DNA from: Viola odorata
Taxonomy: Eukaryota; Streptophyta; Magnoliopsida; Malpighiales; Violaceae
DNA length: 64,000 nucleotides
Direction: 5' to 3'
Assembly (NCBI GenBank): GCA_963691705.1
Contig: OY829542.1
Location: 53,795,002-53,859,001, forward strand
Every line of letters starts with the position of its first letter. Position 1 is the stretch's first letter. The position numbers and the translations under genes were made by a program. The notes under the pieces are model-generated. The model did no database searches, was not told where the DNA came from, and worked only from the letters and a program-made list of their open reading frames with translations. This document shows, piece after piece, positions 11,322 to 21,153 of the stretch.

Positions 11322-11937
11322 TGTCCAGCTTGAGAGCCTTTAGGCGGTCTTGTTCTTGAACCAGTTGAACCGTAAACTGGTCAATAGACCACTTGTTCTC
11401 CTGGCAGTTGTAGCTCACCTCAAATTGACTGTACTGAGGTGGCAGAGAGGTCAGAATATGGTGTACCAGATAATCATCCGGTAACTCAATCTTTAGTGAC
11501 CTCAACTTATCTGCCAGATTGAGAATTTCCTGGACATACTCCCGAATATCGCCAACACCCGAGTACTTTATGGTCGAGAATTTGCGAATGGTATCGCTAA
11601 TCTTGGCCTTCGCCGTATGGGTGTAGCGACTAGTCAAGATCTCTAGGATCTTCTTGGCATCCTGCTCTTTTTCCAACGACTTCTACTGACCTTCGGAGAT
11701 GGGGCTTATCATGACTAAACAGCAGGCTCTGTTTGATTGTACCCAGTCCTCGTAAGCCAGGAGGTCCTTATCACTGCTATCGAGGTTTGGCTCTTGAGGA
11801 CAATCCTTATACAGAGCCTGGTCCATTTTCATGCAACAGAGCGTCGTCTCCACCTTTAGCTTCCATAACGCAAAGTTACCGAAAGTCAGAAGTGGGATGC
11901 TGTCCATGTTGGTAGAAACAGATCTTGCTGAGTTCAT
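11104..11937 (-). pseudogene. Copia-2 gag
   Basis: It starts with Met at 11937 and is in one frame to about 11160, apart from a TAG at 11683-11685. The translation has a UBN2-type gag domain (NFALWKLKVE at its start, then the LTSLPPQY block) and a zinc knuckle beginning CFFCKKAGHQKK. A frameshift inside the knuckle sends the frame out of register, and the true frame continues in the protease ORF that overlaps it. It is non-functional as it stands. Confidence 0.8.
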
Positions 11938-12407
11938 ATCTGAAAGAACACAACACTTTAATTAGCTCACTTTATAAAAATGCTCTTTATGAATAACATA
12001 TCGATAAAATCGAAAAAAGACTAATTATATGACATTGTGTTTAATCTTTGGATTAAGACACAATTCACAGTTAATTAATCTGTCATAGTGTGAATTTTAT
12101 AGCTTGATTTTGCCAAATGTTTGATCTTCCTTTGGGCCGATCAAACATACGCTATAAATCTCTTGATAGCTATAAACTTGAAATTCATCACTAGCGTGTT
12201 TATAATTTCTGTCAAATAATTGTCTTCCTTTGGGCCGACAATTATTCACATGAAATCACAAACACTACACTTGAAAAGTCTAATTGGAAAATTTTCCATA
12301 GCAGAGGTCACTTTTGTGACTATACTATTTTAATTAACCAATCAGAATAGTCAAGCAAAGCCTAAAACAGGCTCCCTTATTGTTATTCCAATTTTCTTTA
12401 AAATTTT

Positions 12408-12705
12408 AATTATTTTGAACCCTTATAAGCATCTAAACTTTATGATGTTTAATTATTCAAAATAATAAAATTTACTTTAAGTTAATTATTTTGAAACCTA
12501 ATAAACATCTTGTCTTTATGATGTTTAATTTTCAAAATAATTAAATAACTTTAAATTAATTATTTTGAAATTTAACAAACATCTAGACTTTATGATGTTT
12601 AACATTCAAAATAATTAAATAACTTTAAATTAATTATTTTGAAATTTAACAAACATCTAGACTTTATGATGTTTAACATTCAAAATAATTAAATAACTTT
12701 AAATT
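12408..12705. repeat. Four tandem 74-bp AT-rich repeats in copia-2 leader
   Basis: Each unit runs from AATTATTTTGAA through CTTTATGATGTTTAA to ACTTTAAATT. The last two units are identical and the first two are diverged, a pattern expected if the array grew by recent duplication at one end. It lies in the untranslated leader between primer site and gag. Confidence 0.9.
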
Positions 12706-12785
12706 AATTAATCTCACACGATTAATTAATTATGCCCCTTTTTTTTTGGAAAAAATGGGCCAAAATGGCCCAAAAACCAAAATGG

Positions 12786-12975
12786 GCCATGCCAGCCAGC
12801 CAAGGGGCTGGCGCCCCTTCATGCGCTGGGCCTGGGCAGGCCCATGCGCTGCCAGCCAAGGGCTGGCGTGTCCCTCATGCGTTGGGCCTTTGCCTAGCGC
12901 TGCCAGCCTAATGGCTGGCCTTTTCCTCATGCGCTGGGCCTTTGCCCAGCGCTGCCAGCCCAAGGGCTAGCCTTT
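12786..12975. repeat. GC-rich inverted/tandem repeats in copia-2 leader
   Basis: About four units of 50-60 bp each contain a small inverted repeat of the form GCCAGCC-n-GGCTGGC followed by CATGCGCTGGGCC. In RNA each would fold as a stable hairpin. The neighbouring 12745-12785 has GGGCCAAAATGGCCC-type palindromes. GC content stands out sharply from the AT-rich repeats on its left. Confidence 0.75.
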
Positions 12976-13208
12976 TGTCCACTCCGCATGACAGCGTTGG
13001 CTGTCATGCAACCCTAGCAGCAGCCACCTGCTGCCGCCGCCGCTGGTGCTAAATGCACCAGCAAATAATTTCCAAACAGAGACCATAAAATTCCATTGAT
13101 ACCAATAAATCAAAATTTCCAGCAATAAAATATATTGCCTTTAATTAATCCTTTCAATCATGCATCGTGACAAATAATTAATCATGCATAAAAATCGAAT
13201 TTGTAAAG

Positions 13209-13220
13209 GCTCCGCTACCA
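13209..13220 (-). other. Primer-binding site of copia-2
   Basis: TGGTAGCGGAGC on the - strand lies two bases inside the 5' LTR border. Confidence 0.75.
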
Positions 13221-13222
13221 AT

Positions 13223-13733
13223 TGTTAGATTCGAATAGAATCTAGGTTGTTCCCTAACCTTATGAACAATCCCAAGAACCAAAACAAATCGATTATAGAA
13301 TGATTAATATACATAAATAGCAGAAGCGTACCTGTATTAGCTGAAGCCATGGAATTGGAAAGGGACTTTTGGTCTTCTTGAGGATGAAATTCTCTCAGGC
13401 AAATGGAAACCAAAGCTCTTGCACATAACCCTTATTTCTATTTTCTATATTCTGTATTTTTCTGTATCGTTCTGTTTCCTTGATGAAGAGCCTTTAAATA
13501 CAATAGAGAAATTCCTCCAGGGACCAATTCCCAAATAACTAAAATGATTAATTACTAATCTGTCCATTAACAATTAGTAATTAATCCGGGAATCTGCACA
13601 AACATTAATTTTGCCCCTCGCACTTAATTGATTAGATAATTCAGACCATAAACTTTATTAGATCACTCGATTGGTCTAAATGTAATTAACGGTAATGGAT
13701 ACTAATGTACACGTTATTGTCCAAAATCCAACA
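13223..13733 (-). mobile_element. 5' LTR of copia-2
   Basis: 511 bp, TG...CA on both strands: on the - strand it starts TGTTGGATTTTGG and ends TCGAATCTAACA. A TATA-like TATTTAAAG lies near 13491-13500 on the - strand. Confidence 0.85.
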
Positions 13734-13960
13734 GCCACCACTCAAATTTTTGCCTTCTCCATTTGGTAGGCCCGACTGCTTCCCTCCTTTATTCTTCATT
13801 CCGAGAAATGACTTTATTGACAGCATCTAACGACTGTGCTGCAGCTTGAACATCACAGCTTGGAATTTCATGCTGTGTTGGGTTCTTGGCAGGAGTTATG
13901 TTTGAGACTGAACCAAAGATGGGCTCAACTTCTTCCTGTTTTTTCCATTCCCTTGTTGTT
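13734..13960 (-). pseudogene. Unidentified exon-like piece
   Basis: The - strand from about 13950 to 13789 is open with a composition typical of a real protein (it includes EEVEPIFGSVSNI and DVQAAAQSLDAVNKVI) and ends in TAA at 13789. After the stop another frame reads on with Gly/Lys/Ser-rich coding-like sequence, which suggests a frameshift. I do not recognise the family. It directly abuts the copia-2 LTR, so that insertion may have cut the gene it came from. The opposite-strand ORF over the same bases is less protein-like. Confidence 0.3.
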
Positions 13961-14010
13961 ATAAGTACTTTAAAGTTATATAAGAGTGCTGTCGATTTCA
14001 TTTTGTGTAG

Positions 14011-14883
14011 TGTCAGGGTTGCGAATGAATTGGGAAGAGGGAACACAAAAGCTGCCAAATTCTCCATCAAGGCTACCTTGAGCACTTCAACTTGTATTTG
14101 TGTCATCTGCTGGATTCTATGTCTGGCATTTGGACGTAGCATTGCTTACCTCTTTACGTCGGAAGAGGAAGTCGCAAAGACTGTGTCAAGCCTCTCTGTC
14201 CTGCTTGCCTTCTCTGTTTTGCTGAACAGCGCTCAGCCAGTCCTCTCAGGCATAGCTTTCATCATATGTTTCTTAGAAGAGAAAAAACAATGCCGTAGAT
14301 GATGCTGATGATAGAATTAATACTTAAAGTCAAGGACAGAATTGATGTTATTGTGATTGTTTACTTCAGGGGTGGCTGTGGGTGCTGGCAGACTAAAGAT
14401 GGTAGCTTATGTCAATATCTGCTGCTACTATGTGATTGGGGTGCCGGTAGGCCTTCTGCTAGGATATGTGGCTCACTTACAAGTGCAGGTAATTAAGATA
14501 TGCTTACTGTCATATAAAATATATCATTATATCCTTTAATCCTCCTCCGGCCATCCCATGCAGAAGATTTGTTTCGATCATTGACTTCTCTTGAACCAAT
14601 ACTAATGAACAGGGTATATGGATTGGAATGATCATCGGAGTTGTAATGCAAACTCTTGTGCTTGGTTACGGTACCTTGCGAACAGACTGGGATGAGCAAG
14701 TATACTTGATCTCAGATTTCTTTTTCCTTCATGATTATCTCTGGGTACTCTGATCTAAGTGATGGGAACATTTTGTTTTGGATCTTCAATTTGCAGGTTA
14801 TAAAAGCATCAGAGAGGCTAAATCAGTTAAAACCTTCAGATGAATCTGGTGGTAGGGGCTCCGTTCAGGAAAGATTGAATTGA
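14011..14883 (+). pseudogene. MATE (DETOXIFICATION) transporter, 3' exons only
   Basis: Four exons read as the C-terminal third of a plant MATE efflux carrier: 14011-14247 (VRVANELGRGN, the conserved start of the second half), 14367-14487 (GVAVGAG, then a membrane helix), 14611-14698 (GIWIGMIIGVVMQT) and about 14796-14883 (SERLN tail, TGA at 14881). Such proteins export organic cations or flavonoids by proton antiport across plasma membrane or tonoplast. Frames join across the introns without stops. The first intron begins GC rather than GT, and no exon for the first two thirds of the protein exists between here and the copia LTR at 13733. The upstream exons are therefore lost or lie left of the retrotransposon nest. 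Confidence 0.8.
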
Positions 14884-15015
14884 ATTGATTGGCATTGACA
14901 TCCAAAGTTTGTTGCCTCATCACTTTCACTTTCTGTGCCAACAACCCGATCACAATACATTTCACTTTGCAAATGGTTTGTCTGTTGATCGTCACTCAAA
15001 TATAATATATTTTCC
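14884..15015. other. Short spacer after the MATE fragment
   Basis: Probably former 3' untranslated sequence of the MATE gene. Nothing else is recognised. Confidence 0.4.
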
Positions 15016-16577
15016 TGGTGCCTAGATGCACAAGTAAATGTGTATAGGGGCAAGACAGGGTCGAACCACAGAGATAGAAGGACAGGTTTGCTAATGAAGA
15101 TGTATGACAAGGTGATATGCAACAGACCGAATTGTAGTAACACTGGGGGGGGTTTAATGTTGGCTAATAAATTAACCAACGCAGAGTGTGGGAGCTAACA
15201 AAACAGAATTGTAAAGTATTTATCTAGGGCATGAAAGCAAAATGTAATCCAGGGCAAGAAATGTAAACACTTCGAGGGCTAGAAACGTAGTAAAAGAGAT
15301 ATTAATCAGATGAGAATAGATCTTAGCGAAAGGTGTTCCTTTGGATTGTTTTCTAGGTTGGCTAGTCATTGGTGCAAAAATGTTCCAGACTCATGTACAG
15401 ACCTGCTATAGGGACCGCGTTTCCACACCGCATCCCCTACTTACCTTCGTAGCTAGAAGTCACCCCCCGTTTCCACATATGAGGTGACCTTGACGTTCAG
15501 CCATCCTCCCAGCTACTTCCCTTGTCATCAGGAAGCAGCCTTGACCGTCCGGCCTGTCTAGGGCTCGAAGTAGGGAGGCTAAACTCTGAACGCCCATGAA
15601 GGAGAGGTAAGACAGATCTAGGGCGCAATAGCTCAGCTTGTCAGACCCGTATTGCATACCCTAGATGACAGTTTACCCCTAGGTGAGGCCTCTCGCGCTG
15701 CCTCCCCTAGGTGTCTGCTCCAATTCCAGGGCTTCGCGTCAGGTATAACCCTGGAATATGACGTTACTCACGTAGGCATACTAACAGATGATCAAGCCAT
15801 TAATATTCCTAAGCAAGCATGGAATTAAATCGGTAAATAGTCATGTGAACAAGAGAATATATTAAGCATGCATTAGACCTCTTAGCCAAACCTTTTCAAC
15901 CCATTAAACACCCTTCACTAAGAAGGGTGGTGTTTAGCTACTCATACTATAATATAAACAATAGATATAAGTAGTCATAAAATAACAAAAGGAAATAGCA
16001 AAGGATTAGAAGGAACCGATGGATTAATTAATAATCAAAGGAGAGCTGAATCATAAAGGCTGTTCTTCAAGGAGAGGAGATTATCCTAAGAGAATATGTG
16101 CTGAAATTAATGTAAGAAAATATCCTTAGGACCAGCCGTCCTTACAAAAACCCTAGCACTATGCTTTTATAGCCTAATACTAGCTAGGAGACAAAATAGA
16201 TAAGGGCAATGAGGAGGTGACAGCACATGTCCTTGCAAAAGGAATATTCTGGGATTCCTGCCACGTTGCTGCCTTCTAGAAGCGCATGGGATTCCGTGCG
16301 GATCTTTAAAGATGATGTCTTTGGAGGAAGATGCGGAGATGTCGAGACCTAGAGACAGCGCACTGGTCTGGTTCACGTCGAGGCCTTGAAAGCATCCTCC
16401 CTTCTAGGCCTTGAAGCTGGAATTCCTCAGAATTGCTCCGAAATTGCTTCTTTTTGCTATTTTCCCTCTTTTGATGTCATTCTACAAATAAGATCGTAAT
16501 AAGGGTCAAATGGAAACATGAAGCCCCCGAAAAGGCTACAAAAGAGGGTAAAATCTAGGTCATGAAGCATGCTATCA
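15016..16577 (-). mobile_element. Solo LTR of an Athila-type element
   Basis: On the - strand it begins TGATAGCATG, as the Athila LTR at 2562 does. It shares that LTR's GAGTAGCTAAA block, CATATGTGGAAACGGGG block and terminal TTCGACCCTG...CTTGTGCA block, and ends AGGCACCA. No gag-pol sequence adjoins either side, so the internal region was probably lost by LTR-LTR recombination. I see no clear target duplication (TTTCC left, TCTGT right). That may mean old mutation, or edges placed a few bases off. Confidence 0.75.
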
Positions 16578-16601
16578 TCTGTCATGTGCGTCTATGTTGT
16601 G

Positions 16602-16903
16602 TGTTGAAGTATGCCCTTTTGCTTGTTAACGTTATTGTTAACATTAAGTATTTTGCTTGTTAACGCTATTGTTAGCGTTAAGTCCTTTTGCTTGTTAACG
16701 TTAAGGCTTATGCCGTTAAGGATTTAGGTTGAGGGCGTTAAGTTCCTCCAAAACTTCCTATTACCTATATGTACTTCTGTGGTTATCAAAAAATAATATG
16801 ATGATGATGTGTGTGTAACTTTTTTAGATCAAACAAGAAAATTATCTTTTGCTCTTAAAAAATTACAAAATTCCAGAATTCTGATCACCCCCAAAAACCA
16901 ACA
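16602..16903 (+). mobile_element. 5' LTR of copia-3
   Basis: 302 bp, starting TGTTGAAGTATG and ending AACCAACA. The U3 part has several CTTGTTAACGTTAAG units built around the palindrome GTTAAC. An ATGATGATG microsatellite follows near 16797. Confidence 0.85.
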
Positions 16904-16904
16904 G

Positions 16905-16916
16905 TTGGTAGCGGAG
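16905..16916 (+). other. Primer-binding site of copia-3
   Basis: TTGGTAGCGGAGC begins right after the LTR; its core is the same variant used by copia-1 and copia-2. Confidence 0.75.
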
Positions 16917-16960
16917 CTCTTTTGATCTTTAAGGGACCGTTTTGAAATCAAGAAAATCAA

Positions 16961-17836
16961 ATGGCAGCCAACGCAAGCTTGCCAGCACCAACAATTTTCA
17001 ATGGAGAAAATTATGATTTCTAGTCCATAAGAATGAAAGCTTTTCTTATGGCTCAAGATCTTTGGGTATCAGTAGAACAAGAATATGTACCAGCAGATAC
17101 AACCGAGATGACGGTGGCTCAAATCAAAAAGGAAAAGGAGGAGTCAACCAAGAACATGAAAGCTCTCACCTTTATACATTCATGTGTATCTGAATCTATT
17201 TTTCCAAGGCTTGTTGGCGCATCAACAGCTCATTAAGCGTGGAAGATCTTGGAGGAAGAGTATCAAGGCTCAGAGAAGGTCCGATCGATCAAGTTGCAGA
17301 CTTTGAGAAGACGGTTTGAAGGTCTCAACATGAAAGAGACAGAGAAAATCAAAGATTACTCGTCAAGAGTAATTGAGGTTGTGAATCAAATGAAGTTGCA
17401 TGGTGAGAAGTTTGAAGAAAGAAGAATTGTTGAGAAAGTGTTAATAACACTTCATGAAAAATTTGATTCAGTTGCAGCCGCGATTGAACAAGCCAGGGAT
17501 CTATCAAAACTCAGTGTTACAGAGTTAATAGGCTCCCTGCAAGCTCATGAACAAAGGCTTCTGCACAGGTCAGAAAGCATAACTGAAGGTGCTTTTCAAG
17601 CTAGGCATAACTCCAGATTCAAGGAAGATGAGAAGAAAAAGGGTGAAGAAAGTAGCAGTGGTTGCAAGAAAGGTGAAGAAAATACAAGAGTTGCTGTGAA
17701 TTACACACAGAGAGGAAAATTTCCTCCGTGTGCTGTGTGTGAAAAGACTAGCCATTTAGAGAAAGATTGCTGGTATAAAGGGAAGACCAAATGTACGTGC
17801 TGCAAGAGATTTGGTCACATAGAAAGATTTTGCTGA
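16961..17836 (+). pseudogene. Copia-3 gag
   Basis: It starts at ATG 16961. The frame has the UBN2 gag domain (NGENYDF start, then the LKLQTLRRRFE-like block near 17300) and two zinc knuckles: CAVCEKTSHLEKDC near 17735 and a shortened CTCCKRFGHIERFC near 17795. Stops at about 17022 (TAG where Trp is expected), 17234 (TAA) and 17834 (TGA) interrupt an otherwise continuous frame. Confidence 0.8.
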
Positions 17837-19283
17837 TTTAAGCAAAATCAAGGACGTCAACAACATTATGCTCAACAACCAAGACCTGCAGCTCAGAACC
17901 AGAACCAGAATCAGCAAGCAAACTTCATAGAAGAAGAAAAAGAAGAGTTCGCATTCACAGTTGAAACTCCACCAAATTCTGGGTGCAAAAAATCTTGGTA
18001 TTTGGACAGTGGTTGCTCTAGCCACATGACCAATGACTCAACATTGTTTAGGGAGATAGATCCAACAATCAAAGTTCGCGTAAAGCTAGCAAATGGAGAA
18101 ATTGTCTATTCGGAAGGGAAAGGAACGACAACTATGCAAACCAGCAAAGGTACAAAACTAATCAGAGACGTACTTTTAGTCCCAAATTTAAGGAACAATT
18201 TGCTAAGTGTAGGTTAAATGATGAGGAGAGGTTATTCTCTGAATTTTAAGGATGATCACTGTAGTATTTATGATTCTCAAGGTAAAGGAGTTACTAAGGT
18301 TCCTATGATAAACAATAGCTTCTAAATTGAATGTAATGTTGCTGGTGCAAGTACATGTAATTTTGCTAGTAAAGATGAATCAAGCTTGTGGCACAGCAGA
18401 TGTGGACACTTTTATTATCAGGCACTGCAACTAGCACATCAAAAGAATATGGTTCAGGTAAGCAAGGAAATTTGTGAGGCTTGCCAAGTTGGCAAGCAGC
18501 AAAGGGAGACTTTTAGCTCAAGAGGTGCTTGGAGGGCTAGTGAGAAGTTGCAATTGGTTTACACTGATCTTTGTGGACCAATGAGAATTCCATCAATGAG
18601 TGGATACAAATATTTTCTGTTGTTTATTGATGATTTGACTAGAATGACTTGGGTTTATTTTCTAAAGCAAAAATCAGATGTGTTTACTGAGTTTAAGAAG
18701 TTCAAAGCTCTTGTTGAAACCCAAAGTGGATGCACATTGAAGACTCTAAGGTCTGACAGAGGTACGGAGTACACATCATCACAATTTACCCAGTTTTGTG
18801 AAGACCATGGTGTTGCTCGACAGCTCACAACTTCCTACACGCCTCAGCCAAATGGTGTTTCTAAGAGGAAGAACCGGACAGTCATGGAGATGGGCAAGGT
18901 GCATGATTGCGGAGAAATCCATGCCGAAGAAATTTTGGGCAGAGGCTGTTTTTACAACTGTATATTTACTTAACAGACTTCCTACAAGGCCTGTTGAAGA
19001 TGTCACTCCAATTGAAGCATGGTGTGGGGTAAAACCAAGTGCTAGACATATAAAAGTGTTTGGTTCTGTGTCTTATGTTCACATTCCAGCAGAAAAAAGG
19101 CATAAACTGGAAGACAAAGCTGTAAAGGGTGTATTCCTCGGCTATAGCTCAGCATCAAAGGGTTATAGGGTCTTTAATCTTCAAACCGAGAAGGTGATTA
19201 TAAGCAGAGATGTGAAGGTTGATGAAGAAGCTATGTGGAATTGGGATGAGAAAAAAAAGGAAAGGAAAAATGAGCAGAGATAA
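17837..19283 (+). pseudogene. Copia-3 protease and integrase
   Basis: The protease shows YLDSGCSSHMT near 18000. The pre-integrase and zinc region follow (LWHSRCGH near 18385, CEACQVGKQ near 18480). The integrase core has YTDLCGP near 18560, RSDRGTEYTS near 18750 and NGVSKRKNRT near 18850, where the catalytic Glu position reads Ser-Lys. TAA codons at about 18215 and 18323 stand where Gln is likely. A one-base shift near 18890 moves the frame, and a lysine-rich 24-bp tandem repeat near 19260-19330 shifts it again. Confidence 0.75.
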
Positions 19284-20411
19284 GAAAAAAGTGGAAAGAA
19301 AAAATGAGCAGAAAGTGGAAAGGAAAAATGATGCTATTGCAAGTCCTGAAAGTGGTGAATCGCATCGGCTCAATGAAGCTGGTGAATCGTCTCATATTAA
19401 TGAAGGAGATTATGACTCTGATAGTCCACCAAAAAAAGTTAGATCTCTCTCCGATGTCTATGAGAGGTGTAACGTTGCCTGCACTGAACCTATTTGTGTT
19501 GAAGAAGCTATGCAGCATGATGAATGGAAGGCTGCAATGAAGGAGGAGCTAAAAATGATAGAGAAAAATCAGACTTGGGAGATGGTGAGTAGGCCACATG
19601 ATAAGAAAGTCATTGGCGTCAAATGGATTTTCAAAACTAAAAAGAATTCAGATGGGAGTGTAAACAAGTTCAAGGCCAGATTGGTTGCGAAGGGGTATAC
19701 TAAAGAAGCTGGAGTTGATTATGGTGACACTTTTGCTCCAGTCGCAAGACATGACACAATAAGAATGCTTCTAGCATTAGCTGCGCAAAATCACTGCAAG
19801 TTCATCAACTAGATGTCAAGTCAGCTTTCCTAAACGGATACCTGCAGGAAAAGGTGTTTATTGATCAACCAGAAGGTTTTCAAGTCGAGGGAAAATAAGA
19901 TGGGGTGTACAGACTAAAAAAGGCCCTCTATGGGCTTAAACAAGCACCAAGGGCATGGTATAGCAGAATTGATGCTTACTTTGCTCAAAAAGGATTTGTC
20001 AGAAGCTTTAGCGAAGCAACTTTGTATGTTAGAGCTGAAAAGAATGATGTTTTGATTGTCTCCTTGTATGTTGATGATTTGTTGGTAAAGGGAAACAATC
20101 TTGTTTTGGTTCAAGCTTTCAAGGAGGAGATGAAGGAGCAATTTGAGATGACTGATTTGGGAATAATGAGCTATTTTCTGGGCATGAAGATCAACCAAAG
20201 TGATGAAGGAATCTTCATTTCTCAAGCCAAATATGCGAGAGAAATTCTGAAAAAAATTCAAAATGGAGGAGTACAAACCAGCTGCAACTCCACTTGCTGC
20301 AAATTTGAAGCTGCAAAAGGAAGATGATGCAGAAAAGGTTGATGGGAAGTTGTATAGAAGTGCCATTGGGTGCTTGTTGTATTTGACAGCAACGAAACCT
20401 GACTTAATGTT
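19219..20411 (+). pseudogene. Copia-3 reverse transcriptase, RNase H lost
   Basis: RT begins with the WKAAMKEEL block near 19530 and continues through RLVAKGYTKE, a shifted DVKSAFLNGYL near 19815, YGLKQAPRAWY near 19930 and the catalytic YVDDLL near 20070. The frame ends just after TKPDLMFAC near 20410, where LTR-type repeats begin. The RNase H domain, about 150 residues in relatives, is absent. The break point shares TTTGCTTGTT with the LTR, which fits a deletion through short homology. Confidence 0.8.
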
Positions 20412-20790
20412 TGCTTGTTAACGTTAAGTATTTTGCTTGTTAAAGGGTTGTTAACGTTAAGTATTTTGCAACGAGACCTGACTTAATGTTTGCTTGTTAA
20501 CGTTAAGTATTAACGTTAACAAGCAAGCCCTTTTGCTTGTTAACGTTAAGTATTTTGCTTGTTAACTCTATTGTTAGCGTTAAGTCCTTTTGTTTGTTAG
20601 CGTTAAGGATTTAGGTTGAGGGCGTTAAGTTCCTCCAGAACTTCCTATTACCTATATGTACTTCTGTGGCTATCAAAAAATAATATGATGATGATGATGT
20701 GTGTATAACTTTTTTAGATCAATCAAGAAAATTATCTTTTGCTCTTAAAAAATTACAAAATTCCAGAATTCTGACCCCCAAAAACCAACA
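20405..20790 (+). mobile_element. Rearranged 3' LTR of copia-3
   Basis: From about 20528 to 20790 it matches the 5' LTR closely. Before that, 20405-20527 is a scramble of CTTGTTAACGTTAAGTATT units, including one inverted copy. It also has a second copy of the pol end (CCTGACTTAATGTTTGC occurs near 20395 and near 20478). No polypurine tract remains. Confidence 0.75.
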
Positions 20791-20795
20791 TTGTG

Positions 20796-21153
20796 CGCAT
20801 GCAGAGAGCTTTAAGTTTCAGCTTGATTAGCTATAGTATTTTTAATGTTATTGAATAACTTCCAGTTAAGAATGATGATCATATAAGAAGAAATCATTAG
20901 CTACTCATTGTCATTTCCCCAGAAAAACGAAAGAAAAAAGATAGGCAAATACGAAATCAGGGTAAGTGCGAGATGAACAGCACTTCAACCCAAACGAGAA
21001 AACTCGTATTCGACGCTTAGGAAAGGAGCTTCAATAATAAATTTGTCATGTACACCTTTGTTGAGTTGATTGAATGCATTATATGCAACATTTCCAGAAA
21101 AGTAAAAGAGAAATTATGTGTATTCTATTCTTACATTGCATCGCGTCACAATA
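20796..21153. other. Spacer between copia-3 and the ELMO fragment
   Basis: AT-rich with no coding signal recognised. The right part probably corresponds to the 3' untranslated region of the ELMO gene on the - strand. Confidence 0.35.

Larger units (their letters stand above)
7366..13733 (-). mobile_element. Degenerate Ty1/copia element (copia-2)
   Basis: The 5' LTR is at 13223-13733, the primer site at 13209-13220, and gag and pol run on the - strand from 11937 to 7795. The polypurine tract is next to 7396, followed by only the first 31 bases of the 3' LTR (7366-7396). Those 31 bases equal the corresponding end of the 5' LTR without mismatch, and similarity stops exactly where copia-1 starts. 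Pol has several stop codons and at least one frameshift, so the element is dead. The flank right of the 5' LTR is GCCAC; its partner is outside the window. Confidence 0.85.
16602..20790 (+). mobile_element. Degenerate small Ty1/copia element (copia-3)
   Basis: LTRs lie at 16602-16903 and about 20405-20790, both ending CCAAAAACCAACA. The insertion is flanked by the duplicated target TTGTG (16597-16601 and 20791-20795). The primer site follows the 5' LTR, then a gag-pol with at least five nonsense codons and three frameshifts. The coding part stops shortly after reverse transcriptase, so RNase H is missing. It is non-autonomous and dead. Confidence 0.9.

Noticed and set aside
13886..14302. ORF of 138 codons reading into the MATE fragment
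   Set aside because: Its first 40 codons cross the intron before the exon at 14011, so only the exon part is real.
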